A stretch of 64,000 bases of DNA, from the NCBI GenBank assembly GCA_033398695.1, contig CM065802.1, positions 206,665,096 to 206,729,095 of the forward strand, read 5' to 3'. The translations under genes were made by a program, and so were the position numbers. The stretch's first letter is position 1. Each line of letters starts with the position of its first letter. Positions 11,160 to 23,544 of this stretch are shown here, piece by piece. The notes beneath the pieces were generated by a model. It saw only the letters and a program-made list of their open reading frames with translations, was not told where the DNA came from and ran no database searches. This stretch comes from Orobanche coerulescens. Lineage: Eukaryota; Streptophyta; Magnoliopsida; Lamiales; Orobanchaceae.

Positions 11160-13394
11160 AATACCTATGTTGTCCAGATGACGCTCTAAGCTAATCTGAG
11201 AAAGTGGCTAGGTCAGTGGATCAGTGACGTAGTCAACTGACTCTACTCTGGGCAGCACAATGTATCTCTTTGCGAACAAATTCTCTTACGAGATGATACT
11301 CTCTCTCAATATGTTTTGTATTATTATGAAACCTCGGCTCCCAGGCATGTGCTACCGCTCTATTGTTATCGTATAAAACCGAAACCAGGCGGCGTAGCAT
11401 ATGGTGTCACGTGAAGTTTACAAGCAACTTCTAAATCCAAAAACCCGTCCTTAGAAGCCTCCGAGGCTGCTTGATACTTAGCCTGACGGGTGGAATCAGC
11501 AGTCACGCTATATTTGGCACTATGCCAAGTTACTGCTCCTCCATTAAGAGTAAAGTTTAGCCAGAAATAGACATTGAGTTGTTTTTCTGTCCTTGGAAGT
11601 CTAAAGAAGTGAATCCCATTACATTCAGTTCTCCACCGCCGTATTTAAGAACCAGGTCTCTAGTCCTTCTAAAGTACTTGAGAATGTTCTTTTACGGCAG
11701 TTAATGTTCCCTAACTGGGTTAGCCCGAAACCTACTTACCATGCTCCCAGCATGCATAATGTCAGGTCTCGTACACAATAAAGTATATATTAGGCTACCC
11801 ATTTCCGAAGCATATGGTGTATTACTCATTTCCTTTCATTGTTCCTCACTATGAGGACACATCTTCAAGGTGAGTTTAATTCCATGTCGCACCGATAGGA
11901 ACCCTCTTTTAGAATCTTCCATCTTAAATTGCTTTAAGATCTTATCTATATAGAGGGCTTGGGAAAAAACTTATCATTCTCTTCGATCTATCCCAGCAGA
12001 GTCGAATCCCAAGAATATAGGTTTCTTCTCCCAAGTCTTTTATGGAGAAATTACTCGAAAGCCTAGCTTTCACAGAATTGAGCATTACCACATCATTTCC
12101 TATTAGTAGAATGACATCTACAAATAGTACTAAGAATGTGATCTTGCTCCCACTAACCCTCTTGTATACACAAGGTTCCTCTTCATTTTGCACGAAGTCA
12201 AACTCTTTGATTGTCTCGTCAAAACGAAGGTCCCAACTACATGAAGACTGCTACAGTCTATTTCATAGAGTCTACATCCACCATTGTTAGGTCATTGGTC
12301 GCGGGTCGGTTTCTTGTTTATCACCTGGAACCTCGTGGAAACCCAGTTCCTCCAAGTGCATAAAACTATACCTCTCAGGTAATTGAGACACCCTACTAGA
12401 CCTACGAGGTGGTTGTACTTGTGTTACAGAAGGTTCGGTTCTAATTTCTTGCACAGGTGTCTCCTGATGAGTTTCATTGTATTCTTCCAAAAAATGTTTC
12501 TACCTGCTTCGCCTTCCTGAATGAAGCCATCTTCCAGGAAGTGTGCATGCAAAGCATCAACGATCTTTCGATCTTTGGGCATGTAAAATAGATAACCCAT
12601 CGCCTCAGATGGGAATCCAATGAAACGTCTCCTCACGGACCTCGCTTCCATTTTGTCCACCTTAGTCTTCTTGACATAGGCGGGACATCCCGAAATCTTA
12701 ATGTGATTAAGACTTGGTTTCCTGCCCTCCCACATCTCATGTGGAGTTTTAGGAATGGATTTGGAAGGACATTTGTTCAAGATGTAAGCGGCAGTCAGGA
12801 GTGCATACCCCCATAAGTAAATCGGTAAGTCAGAATAGCCTAGCATGGAATGGACCATGTCCAACAAAGTATGGTTCCTTCTTCCTGACACACCATTTAA
12901 CTGAGGAGTGCCTGAAGGTGTTAGTTGTGATACTATTCCATGATCCTTAAAGAACTCGTCAAACTTCGCACTCATATACTCGCCACCTCGGTCCGACGGA
13001 AGTGCTTTGATATGATTTCCAGTTTGTTTCTCGACTAGGGCCTTAAATTCCTAGAATTTCTCAAAGGCCTCGGATTTATGTTACATTAACTATACATTAC
13101 CATACCTAGTATGATCGTCTGTAAACGTAATGAAATATTGATATCCATCACGTGATGCTTCCAAAGCACCACATATGTCGGTATGGATTAATCCTAGTTT
13201 ATCAGCGGCTCTTTCAAAAGTCCCTGTGAAGGGGGACTTGGTCATTTTGCCTTTAAGGCAAGATTCACAAGTAGGAAAGGGATCTGATCCCAATGGACCC
13301 ATAAGTCCATCTTTTTCCATCTTGTAAACCTTGGTCTGACCAACATGACCAAGGCTTAGATGCCATTTCAAAACTTGATTGGTTTCATCCCTAC
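11160..13394 (-). pseudogene. O pol, 3' half: integrase, damaged RT, RNase H remnant
   Basis: Reading from 13394 leftwards, the integrase zinc-binding region (WHLSLGHVGQ, then CESCLKGKM) and HTDICG, holding the first catalytic Asp, end at 13090. The frame resumes at 12975 with the rest of the integrase (QLTPSGTPQLNGVSGRRNHTLLDM). Gly stands where the catalytic Glu normally follows NGVS. The RT has lost its N-terminal half: an acidic linker (12287-12490) is followed almost at once by EEPCVYKRVSGSKITFLVLF, and the active-site VDD reads VDV (FVDVILLIGND, ORF at 11942-12193). RNase H survives as degenerate words to about 11160. The upstream gag-protease half is at 54441-55698, across the C insertion. 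Confidence 0.9.
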
Positions 13395-14709
13395 TGTAAC
13401 ACCCCCAAGTTATTCAGGGTATATTACAGCGCCATAAATCCCACCGTGGGACCCACAAGGCTAATCATACGCGGAACTATAAAACTTGACCAAGAAGGTC
13501 CAAAACAAGGAAATGAAAGACGATATAAAGGGTATTCAAACCATGTCCCATGTATCCAATACATCACAGTACAAAATCAGAACCTCGGCAATACAGGCCG
13601 GAACATCAAGGAAGACTGAAAACAAACAAACAATACTCGAGTATTCATTAACCATTCCAGTACAACAATACTGATTGGAGGAACACAAGACATAACCGGA
13701 GATAAAACACAGTATCACGCTTGCCCATCATCTTCATGCCGACCCGATACCTGCCTATCCGCTCTCTGGAACCTGAAATACATAAAAAGTATTTCCCCCA
13801 TAAAGGGGTTAGCCGTCGAATAGCTGGTGCAAGTATATCAAGTATGAAACACAATACTCCTCGACAATAAAGTAAAGGTAACCGTTAATTCATCAATTTA
13901 AGACTAGTATTCCGGAATAACTAATCTCATTGCATCACAACAATGCATACATGATCAACTATGGAACCGCACCAAAGGCTACGGAACCCTCAGGGGGCCC
14001 GTCGGCCCACACCAGAGTGGTTAACCCAAATTATCCGTGGAATCGCACCAAAGGCTACGAAACCCTCAGGGGACCTGTCGGCCCGCCCCAGAGTAGATAT
14101 AAATAAACATGCCATTCATATATCTTACTTTCAAAGTCGAGAACATACAATCATAAATATATACTTGCCTTTGAGACATCGAGAAATTGAACGGAAAAGA
14201 GTATGGGTTTGGTAGGTCCAAGAACGCGCTTCCGGCACCTAAACGATTCATAAGGGATATGATAATCAATAATCCATACTCATAATTCACGAGGAAACTC
14301 CCAAAACCCATTTACGATTCACGAAAATACAAGGGTAAACAACTAGAGTTTGGAAAATCACCCAAACCCTTACAAGTCCGAACATGGCACAAACCAATCC
14401 GTAAAATCGTAGGAAAAGCATGTATACGGGATAGATACATCATAATCTCAGGGTTCTCAAGCTTCAAAACGGTTAAATCGGACGAATCTAGGAAAACCCC
14501 CAAAATTCCCAAAAATAGGGTTCTAAGGATTTTTACCTTGATTTGGACGATAGAATGGATTAGATGTTGTTAAATCCTTGTTCTCGAACCAAAGATGTTG
14601 ATATCTAAAGAAATATCGCTTCCAAACTCCCCGAATCGCCTAAATCCGCTGCTCCCGGTCGGAAATTGAGTGAGAGGATGAAAAGTGACGAAAAGGAAGT
14701 CAACTGTCC

Positions 14710-14717
14710 AATATATA
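14710..14717 (-). promoter_or_regulatory. TATA box of C LTR
   Basis: Minus-strand TATATATT lies 11 bp from the nearest motif copy, on its transcription-downstream side. The duplicate is in the right LTR near 53732. Confidence 0.6.
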
Positions 14718-14728
14718 CTTGCCCAGTC

Positions 14729-15246
14729 TTGCGCACGCTACGCCTCGATTATTAGCGTGCACTAGCGAGGTTACCGGGTAGTATAGTGGCTTCTGCCGGG
14801 CCCTTTAGTGTGCGCTAATCGCCATATCTTAACGTGCGCTAGCCAAAAATGGTGTCCAGAAACTGGAGTCCAGAACCTACTGTCCTCTGCCCTGCTCGAG
14901 TCTTAGCGTGCGCTACCGCTATGGCTTAGCGTGCGTTACGCAACTCTGATAGCGTGCGCTATCCGAAGACTAGCGTACGTTATTTGATAGTCCGGAAAAT
15001 CTGACAACCTCACTGCCTCTGCCGACCAGCCCGTTAGCGTGCGCTACGAAGGGATGTTAGCACGCGCTACTGACCAGGAATAGCGTTCGTTAACGAACTC
15101 CTAGCGCGCGTTAACTGCCAGTACAAAAAGCAGTATGAGTTACTGGTTCTGACCTGACTGGTCCCTTAGCGCGCGCTACGGCTCAAAGCTAGCGTGCGAT
15201 ACTGAAGCATAATTAGCGTGCGGTAGCTTAGGCCTAGCGTGCACTA
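14729..15246. repeat. U3 array of TWRCGYRCGYWA palindromes in C
   Basis: Sixteen copies or near copies start at 14729, 14753, 14816, 14830, 14904, 14927, 14950, 14971, 15035, 15058, 15081, 15102, 15167, 15190, 15214 and 15235. Most read TAGCGTGCGCTA on the plus strand, which is TAGCGCACGCTA in the direction of C transcription, the same polarity as in S and G4. The right LTR keeps the same array at 53751-54268. Confidence 0.9.
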
Positions 15247-15415
15247 TTTCTCTAACCCAGAACACTTCCGCAAGGTCGAAACAACACGATTGTGATCCAA
15301 ACAAGATACGAAACTCTATAACAATATCGAAAACATCACCAAGAGTTTGTAGAGCGACGAAATAAGAAAAAAAAATCGGCAAGGTCAAACAGTCAATAAA
15401 AGTACGGGTATTACA

Positions 15416-15427
15416 TTCTCCCCCTCT
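15416..15427 (-). other. Polypurine tract of C
   Basis: Minus-strand AGAGGGGGAGAA directly abuts the TGTAATACCC LTR start. Confidence 0.85.
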
Positions 15428-15450
15428 AAAAAGAAGTTTCGTCCCAAAAC

Positions 15451-18400
15451 TTAAGAAATAAAAAGCTCGGGGTACTCCGACCGCATCTTCTCTTCCGTTT
15501 CCCAAGTCGCCTCCTCGACTCCATGTCTTGACCATTGCAATTTAACTAGTGGAATGGTCTTATGCCGAAGTTGTTTCTCGCGACGCTCAAGGATCTTCAC
15601 GGGTCTCTCTGGAAAGGTAATATCCTCGGCTACGTCAATCTCATTATAAACGTGGCTCGGATCCGGCACGTACTTTCTCAACTGAGACACATGAAAACAC
15701 TATGGACGTGGCTTAAAGCTGGAGGTAATGCCAAGCGATAAGCTAAATCTCCAACCCTGTCCAAGATCTCGAAAGGTCCGATATACCTCGGACTAAGTTT
15801 CCCCTTTTTCTCGAAGCGGAAAACCCCTCTGGTCGGAAACACCTTGAGTAAGACATGATCCTCCACTTCGAACTCCAAGGGTCAACGACGAGTATCAGCA
15901 TAAGATTTCTGAAAGCTATGGGCAGTCATCAATCGGTCCTGGATAATAGAAATCATTTCCTTAGTCTCCATCAACATATCCGGTTCTGTTCCAATTAGCT
16001 TTGAAGCCTCGTCCCAACATAATGGCGACCTACATCGCCCACCATAAAATGCCTCGAATGGTGCCATTTTGATCGACGCATGCCAACTGTTATTATAGGC
16101 AAACTCGATCAACGGCAAGTGAAGTTCCCAATCATTACTCCAGTCTAAGGCACAAGATCGCAACATATCTTCCAACGTCTGAATCGTCCTCTCTGTCTGA
16201 CCGTACGACTGAGGATGAAAGGAAGTGCTCAATCTCAACTCAGCAACTCAGTACCCAAAGCCTGATGAACGGCCTGCCAAAAATGCGATACGAAACGACC
16301 CTCTCGATCAGAAACAATGGTCTTGGGGGCACCGTGTAATCTTACGATCTCAGCTATAAAAGTTCGAGCCAATCTATCCGGTCCCCAAGTATCCTTAATA
16401 CCCAAGAAGTGTGAAGACTTGGTCAACCGATCGACGATTACCCAAATCATATTCATTCCGGCCCTAGTTCTCGGCATGCCAGTGATGAAATCCATAGGGA
16501 TGTCTTCCCACTTCCACTCGGGAATGGGAAGTGGTTTAAATAACCCCACTGGTCGTTGATGTTCGATCTTGACTTGTTGACACATCAAGCACCATAGTAC
16601 AAATTCTGTGACATCCTTCTTCATGTTGTTCCACCAAAAATTTCATTTCAAGTCCTTATACATCTTACTTGTTCCGGGGTGGATTGAGTAAGGCGTAGCA
16701 TGGGCTTCTCGGAGAATTCTCTGCCTCAACTCTAGATCATTTGGAACACAAAGCCTACCTTGAAATCTCAGAATACTATCCTCGTGAACCATAAAGCCAG
16801 GAGCTTTTCCTTTAATTACATCTTCCTTCAGTTGAGAAATCATCGGGTCACTCCACTGTTTCCCTTTGATGTCGTCAACCAAGGACGAAGTAACTTCGAT
16901 AGTACACAACTGTCCCTGTACTCGTTGAAGCCAAACTTCTATCCCTTGCTCGATTAAATCCTGATGAATCTTCGTCTGAGATGTAAGAACCTCGATCATT
17001 TGAAGAGATGCCGATTTGCAGCTCAAAGCATCCGCGACGACATTGGTTTTTCCGGGGTGGTAAAGAATTTCCAAATCGTAATCCTTTATCAACTCTAACC
17101 AACGTCTCTCTCTCATATTCAGCTCTTTCTGACTGAAAATATACTTCAGGCTCTTGTGATCGGTATAAATCCGACACGGAGAACCATACAAGTAATGCCG
17201 CCAAATCTTGAGTGCGAAGACAATTGCGGCCAACTCCAAATCATGAGTAGGATAATTCATCTCATACGGCTTTAATTGTTGTGAGGCAAAAGCTATTATC
17301 TTAACATGCTGCATAAGCAAACAGCCAAGACCTTGACCCGAAGCGTCACTATAAACCGCAAAGCCCTCACTACCATCTGGTAAAGCTAAAATCGGCACTG
17401 AAGTCAAACGTCTCTTCAGCTCATCGAAGCTCTGTTGTCTCTCCGTCGTCCAAACAAACTTTTCCATTTTCTGGAGTAATTTCGTAAGCGGTCGAGCGAG
17501 TTTCGAGAACCCCTCGACAAACCGACGGTAATATCCAGCAAGGCCCAAAAAGCTACAAACTTCCTTAACATTTTTAGGCGGTGCCAAATCTAGCACTGCC
17601 TCAATCTTCTGCGGGTCTACACGAACCCCTTCGGCCGAAATCACATGGCCGAGAAACATAACTTCTTCCAACCATAACTCACATTTTGAGAATTTTTCAT
17701 AGAGGTGCTCGGTTCTCAAAATATCTAGTACCAGACGCAAATGTGCCTTAGAAATCAGAGCTGCATCTGGCTCTAAGTCCACAGAAAATTCTATCTCCCT
17801 ATCTGGCGGTAATCCCGGGAGATCGTCCGGAAAAACATCGGGATACTCATTAACAACCGGAATCGAAGAGAAATCGACTTCGTTCCCTTCCATTTTCAAG
17901 GCATAACACCAATAGCCCGTACAACCTTTATTCAAAAGTTTTACGGCCTTCATGGCGCTGATAAGTAACTTGGATTGGCCCGACTTATGTCCCAAAAATG
18001 AGTACTCGGATCCGTCTTTAGTCATCATGGTGATAATCTTAGTACGGTAATTCATAATCGCTTGGTGACTATCAAGATTATCCTCGCCGAGGATCACGTC
18101 CTCGCCTACCATATCAACTACAATCAGATTCGATAACCATTCCATACCGGATATAATCATCGGAAAATCTTTAATCTCCCGGTTCCCCACAATTCTATCC
18201 CCACTAGGTAGTTTCACAATCAAGGGATCGCAAGCAGTGATACAAATTATATTCAAATGACGTACACACTCTAAGGAAATAAAAGAATTTGTAGCACCCA
18301 TATCAAAAAGCACACGGTCTGGATGAGATAAAATATGAATGGTACCTGAAGCCACCGCCGCGTCGGGTTCGTCTGTTTGACGCATCTCATAGACCCGTGG

Positions 18401-19617
18401 TTGTACCGAACTGATGTTATAGTTTCCCCCTCCAGCGTTCTGACCCCGTCCACGGTCCCTACCGTAATTCTGCTGAGATTGACCAAAACATTGCCGCTGA
18501 TTAATGCCTTGGTCAAGTGGTGTTGGGGAAGAAGCCCGAGTGTCCAAAGTCTGACTTGGTTCGGAACAATAAGCCGCTCTATGTCCCATCTGTCCGCAAG
18601 TGTGACACCTTAACGGCGGAAAATTGCATTCCAAATTAACGTGGCTTGGACGACCACAATTATAGCAAGTTACCGTGCGATTTGTGGTGCCCGGAGCATA
18701 ACGGAAACCCCTCTTTCCTTTAGCAGAACGTGACGACTGTCCGGTAGAACGGTTAGTCGTCTGTGACCTCTGGAAGTGGCCACTCTTAGAGCCGAAAAAA
18801 TTTCCCGTGATCTTCTGCTTCTTCGATTCTTCAGTGGTATCGTTGTCGGGGCTCAACATATCATGGGCTAAAGCTCTGTCCTGATATTCCTTCAGTGTGG
18901 TGCAAGCAAATCCGGTCATGTACCGCCGTAAGTCCATATTCATCCGCATATCAAAATAACGGATCTTATCATGCTCGTTTCGCACTTGATCCTTCACGTG
19001 GATCAATTGTTGGTTGTATTTTACAATTGCTTGCGAAACGGGAATATTCAGCGGTTTAGCCTCAAAAAGGCTCGAATTCGGCTCTCTCGTACCGGCCGAG
19101 GACAAAAATCGACCTCCCAAAGCTCTTTAAATTCATCCCACGTGGCAACACGATCCTGTGGATTGATGACTTTCCACCATGTAGCGGCCTCCTTGGTGAG
19201 GAAATAGTGAGCAATCGGTACTTTCCTCACTTCGGGGCAATCAACCGCTTCAAAAATTTTCTCCAACTCCGCTAGCCAATCTTCCCAACCTAACGGGTCT
19301 GTGGCACCGCCAAACTGTGGAGGGTGCATACGGATTACATTCTTAAGCAAGGCATCCGCGTTCGGGTTCAGATTAGTTAGCTGAACGGTTTGGGCTAAAA
19401 TTGTCATCTGGTTAGCCAATTGTTGAAGTACATTCGCAACTCCAACGTCCGCGCTGTTTCCCTGGCCAGTCGACTGGTCGTACTGACTTTCGGTGTCCGA
19501 ATGCACAAAGTTCGATAAACTGGGGTTGGTTGACCCCGCAATAGAACTTAGGGAGACGGCCACGCCACGTCCTCGACCACGTCAACGACCACGGCCACGG
19601 CCCCTACCAGCTGACAT
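15451..19617 (-). pseudogene. C gag-pol with in-frame loss of the RT core
   Basis: Gag begins at the ATG at 19617 (MSAGRGRGRGR), with a TGA at codon 12, and runs to about 19048, where the frame shifts. The main frame (16643-19120, 825 codons) holds the gag C-terminus, two zinc knuckles ([14 protein letters not shown] and [14 protein letters not shown]), a protease motif changed to FDMGATNSF, the RT start ([18 protein letters not shown]), then directly [18 protein letters not shown]. The RT fingers and palm with the catalytic Asp pair are missing, yet the frame stays open through the RT thumb and RNase H ([26 protein letters not shown]). Integrase (15882-16624) and chromodomain (RPVKILERREKQLRHK) follow. 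They are broken by TGA at 16643-16645, a frameshift near 16236, TGA at 15882-15884 and a frameshift near 15685. Confidence 0.93.
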
Positions 19618-19844
19618 ACTGAAGAACACACAATGCATGTAAGTACAATTCAATCGCACGTCGTCGAAGTGACCGATTCTCAAGAATACCAAAATGGAAG
19701 CAAAACGAATAAGGAAACACCAGAAGAGTAAGAGGTCTTACAAGTACCGGTCGCACTTTGATGATGGCAGAGTAGGGATACTGTGGACAAATGACGACTC
19801 AATCGACCCAAAAAGACCGACAGCCTAGGTATCCATGGACCTAA

Positions 19845-19856
19845 GCTCTGATACCA
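19845..19856 (-). other. Primer-binding site of C (tRNA-Met type)
   Basis: TGGTATCAGAGC on the minus strand lies five bases inside the 5' LTR end, complementary to the 3' end of plant initiator tRNA-Met. Confidence 0.88.
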
Positions 19857-19861
19857 TATTC

Positions 19862-20586
19862 TGTAACACCCCCAAGTTATTCAGGGTATATTACAGCGCC
19901 GTGAACCCCACCGTGGGACCCACAAGGCTAATCATACGCGGAACTATAAAACTTGACCGAGAAGGTCCAAAATAAGGAAATGAAAGACGATACAAAGGGT
20001 ATTCAAACCATGTCCCATGTATCCAAATACATCACATTACAAAATCAAAACCTCGGCAATACAGGACGGAACATCAAGGAAGACTGAAACTAAACAAACA
20101 ATACTCGAGTATTCATTAACCAATCCACTACAACAACACTGAATGGAGGGACACAAGACATAACCGGAGATAAGACACAGTATCACGCTTGCCCATCATC
20201 TTCATGCCGACCCGATACCTGTATATCCACTCTCCTGGAACCTGAAATACATAAAAAGTATTTCCCCCATAAAGGGGTTAGCCGTCGAATTGCTAGTGCA
20301 AGTATATCAAGTATGAAACACAATACTCCTCGACAATAAAGTAAAGGTAACCGTCAATTCATCAATTTAAGATTAGTATTCTGGAATAACTAAATCTCAT
20401 AGCATCACAACAATGCATACATGATCAACCATGGAACTGCACCAAAGGCTACAGAACCCTCAGGGGACCCATCGGCCCGCCCCAGAGTGGTTAACCCAAA
20501 TTATCTGTGGAATCGCACCAAAGGCTACGAAACCCTCAGGGGACCTGTCGGCCCGCCCCAGATTGGATATAAATAAACATGCCATT
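19862..20586 (-). repeat. C 5' LTR, R/U5-side part
   Basis: It matches 13395 onward until GCCATT at 20586, where S begins. Its remainder lies at 53134-54435. Confidence 0.95.
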
Positions 20587-20678
20587 TGTTGACTCAAAAT
20601 GTATTTTGATTATTACATTCAAAACATTTAATTAGATCAATCTCGGCTCGATAATATTTTGAAGGAGCTAAATAAAGC

Positions 20679-21478
20679 TAGCGCACGCTACTCATCATAT
20701 AGTAGTGCACGCTATCGGGATATTCATATACAGCCCAGACAAGTCAGCTGCAGCCAAGTGAAGTCGCCTGATCTATAGCGCACGCAAGCTATTCAATGTT
20801 AGCGCACGCTAAACAACTACAGTTAGCGCACACTATACAGTAAAAATAACGCACGCTATCGTATTATTCCAGAGGACAGTGAAGATTGGAAGGAAATCAG
20901 AAATGGTTATTGCGCACGCTACACATATCATCTTACGTACGCTAAAGCAAGGATATAGCGCACGTTACTGCTCAGCTCTAGCGCACGCTACCAATATTAC
21001 GGTCTGTAGTCCAGTAGCTACTGGACTCAATTCGTTAAGGCCTTTACGTACGCTACACAAGGTAACGTACGTTAATGAAAGAAATCAGTAGCGCACGCTA
21101 AGGTATAGGCATTAGCGCACGCTAAAAGGAGTCAGCATATTACCGTTTGAATTTCTACCGTTGGAAGGCAAGAGTCAATGCAGATCCGGAAAATCTGGAA
21201 AAGTTGGATTTAATTAATGCAAGCGCACGCTATGCATACTTGCTAGCGCACGCTAATCGTAAATCTAGCCGTTGGATAAAGAGTCGTTGGAGAAACAATC
21301 GGACATTGTCAAAGTCAAGATCGAAGACTAGTTGACCAGACGTTAACGCACGCTACCAATACATTACTAGCGCACGCTAGACATGGTATTTTACCGTTGC
21401 AACAGTCTTTGTGACCGTTCAGAGATTCCAAGTCAAAAACCGATAGCGCATGCTACAAGGCACTATTAGCGCACGCTA
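20679..21478. repeat. U3 array of TWRCGYRCGYWA palindromes in S (5' LTR)
   Basis: Twenty copies start at 20679, 20703, 20776, 20800, 20824, 20847, 20910, 20933, 20956, 20979, 21044, 21063, 21089, 21113, 21221, 21244, 21344, 21368, 21444 and 21467. Eight are exactly TAGCGCACGCTA, and one (21063) is the perfect palindrome TAACGTACGTTA. Intervals vary from about 20 to 110 bp and the filler is unique. The same array is in the 3' LTR at 35049-35848. Confidence 0.95.
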
Positions 21479-21516
21479 ATAGTATGTTTTTCAGCATTTG
21501 AAGGATGGATCTCACC

Positions 21517-21524
21517 TATAAATA
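21517..21524 (+). promoter_or_regulatory. TATA box of S LTR
   Basis: TATAAATA in context CTCACCTATAAATACCCG lies 38 bp after the last motif copy. The duplicate is at 35887-35894. Confidence 0.75.
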
Positions 21525-22141
21525 CCCGAAGGACTTGGGTATCAAATACACAACTTCAAGCATTCAAGCATACAAGCATACAAGCAATCAAAGCATTCTT
21601 GAGCTCAGTTTTATATCTTTTATTGCACTTCAAGTTGTGAGAAAAGAAAGATACAAGAGTGATTTTCATTGTAATATCAATTATCCTTTGTATTCTTTCA
21701 TTTGATTGTAAGTGTTGCATCACTTACACTTGAGCGTAAAAGAAACGAATCAAGAGTCACTAATCCGGTGTTATTAGGATCTTTGATCCGGCATTGTTAG
21801 GATTATACTCCCATATTCGTATAGTGAGGATTATCTAGTTCCTATAGAACACTAGATAAACAAACATTTATATTGAGGGAGAGGTTGAGCTTGGACCGAT
21901 AGAAGACAAGCAATTGTAACGGTTGTGAACTCGGACCGATAGAAGACGAGTTAAGATTGTGGTTTTTCTTAAGCCAATAGAAAAAGAAAGTGGGAGAGAG
22001 GACGTAGGCAAGTTGCCGAACCTCTATAAATTCTTGAGTCTTTAAATTCCGCACTATTTCCTATTTACTCGCAAGAAATTTCAGTATTCCGCATCACCAC
22101 TATTCAACCCCCCCTTCTAGTGGTGAATTTACCTCTTCAGT

Positions 22142-22153
22142 TGGTATCGGAGC
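22142..22153 (+). other. Primer-binding site of S
   Basis: TGGTATCGGAGC lies two bases after the LTR end. It is a tRNA-Met-type site shared, with small changes, by A and B. Confidence 0.88.
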
Positions 22154-22200
22154 GGGTCTCTTTTTAAAGGTTTAACCACCTAAGAGAAAAAGATCCGCAA

Positions 22201-23544
22201 ATGGCACTTCTTGGCCAAATTGAAGGAAATGCTCTCAACCGTCCTCCTTTCTTCGACGGTTCCAATTTCATGACATGGAAAAAGAAGATGGCGATCTTCG
22301 TTCAAGCCTACGATATTGAAATCTGGAAAGTTATTGCTCTTGGTCCTAAACTTGCTAAGAAAGAGGATGGATCGTTGAAAAAGATCGAAGAATTCAACGA
22401 TGAGGATTGGAGAAACACGCATGTCAACTCATCGGGTCACTCATCAATTATGAGATCGTTCTCAAGTCTAGAGGCACAAAACCAAAGCCTCGGGAAAGAG
22501 TAGTCGCATTCAATGTTGATAGCGACGTTGAGGAAGATGTTGCCGAAGATGAAGACGACGAGGAACTCGCTCTCTATGCCAAAAACTTTAGAAGGTACAA
22601 AAACCTAATTCAAAAGAGGCGAAGTTTTCTTGGTCGGGATGGCAAACCGGAGCAAAAGAAGAGTGGCTATACTCCCATCAAGAAGTTCGACAATAATTTT
22701 TGGAAATGTGGTCAAGCCGGTCATTATGCCAAAGAATGCCGAGGATCCTCTTCAAAACCTCAAATGGAAAGATTCAAAAAGAAGGAGGTCCTAATCGCCT
22801 CTTGGAGTGATGACGAGGAGGAGATTGAAAGATCTCTAGACGCAAATCTTGCATTCATGGCCCTCGACTCCGAAAGTAATATCGAGGTAAGCTCTAAACT
22901 CAATGATGACGAATATGACTCTTGATTTTTGTGATTCACAAGAAGTTCATCATGATGATGAGTTGTTGAGTGCGTTTGAATCATTAAATACGGAGTATGA
23001 CGAGATGGTTAAATTAAATATATCTTTAAAGAGAAAAATAAAATCTCTAGAACTCGAAAACTCCTCTCTTCAAAACAAGGGCAAAACTATTGAGATCGAC
23101 CATACATCATGTCTTGAAAAAGAAAATGTTTTGAAAATCGAGTTAACAAAAACTCAAAAGGAGCTAAAATATATTTTGAACAAATTTACTCTCGGAAATG
23201 AGAAATTCGAAAGGCTCCTATCTATTCAAAAATCGCCCTTGCTCAAACACGGTCTTGGTTTCGATCCTTTTAAATGGGAACAATCCCTTATGAACCTTGA
23301 CAAAATAAAGAAAACCGAAACCGAGAACTCAAAAGATCCGTTCAAACGAGTTCACAATGTTAATGCTCATTCAAAGTTAAGAACTATCAAAGTTAAGCAA
23401 ATATGGGTTCCTAAAGGGACAATTGTTCCGAATGCTATAAGCATAGTTAACTTTGGAGGACCCAAACGGGCTTGGGTACCGAAACAACCGAGAAATTCTA
23501 CTTTTGTAGGTACCGGCACCAAGGAAAAACAAGTGGTACATTGA
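22201..23544 (+). pseudogene. S gag, internally deleted and frameshifted
   Basis: The start MALLGQIEGNALNRPPFFDG with the following FMTWKKKMAIFVQAYD is the copia gag N-terminal region. Most of the central gag domain is absent: the frame changes near 22420 and reaches the acidic linker at once. The zinc knuckle reads FWKCGQAGHYAKEC, so the first of its three Cys is Phe. A third frame from 22903 carries a coiled-coil (KRKIKSLELENSSLQN and following) and ends in the VKQIWVPKGT motif that A and B also keep. At least two frameshifts are needed. Confidence 0.9.

Larger units (their letters stand above)
13395..15415 (-). repeat. C 3' LTR
   Basis: In plus coordinates it runs from TGTAACACCCCC to GGGTATTACA. 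In element orientation it begins TGTAATACCC after the polypurine tract and ends GGGGGTGTTACA. It carries the U3 motif array, a TATA box and a long R/U5. Confidence 0.95.
20587..22139 (+). repeat. S 5' LTR
   Basis: It runs from TGTTGACTCAAAATG to ACCTCTTCA. It contains the 20-copy motif array, a perfect 20-bp palindrome at 21008-21027 (AGTCCAGTAG and its reverse complement), a TATA box at 21517, and an R/U5 in which TCAAGCATACAAGCATACAAG-type runs precede the leader. Confidence 0.96.

Noticed and set aside
20679..21478. Reading the palindrome array as a CRISPR array or tandem satellite
   Set aside because: Units are only 12 bp, spacing is irregular, there are no adjacent cas genes, and the DNA is a plant retrotransposon LTR.
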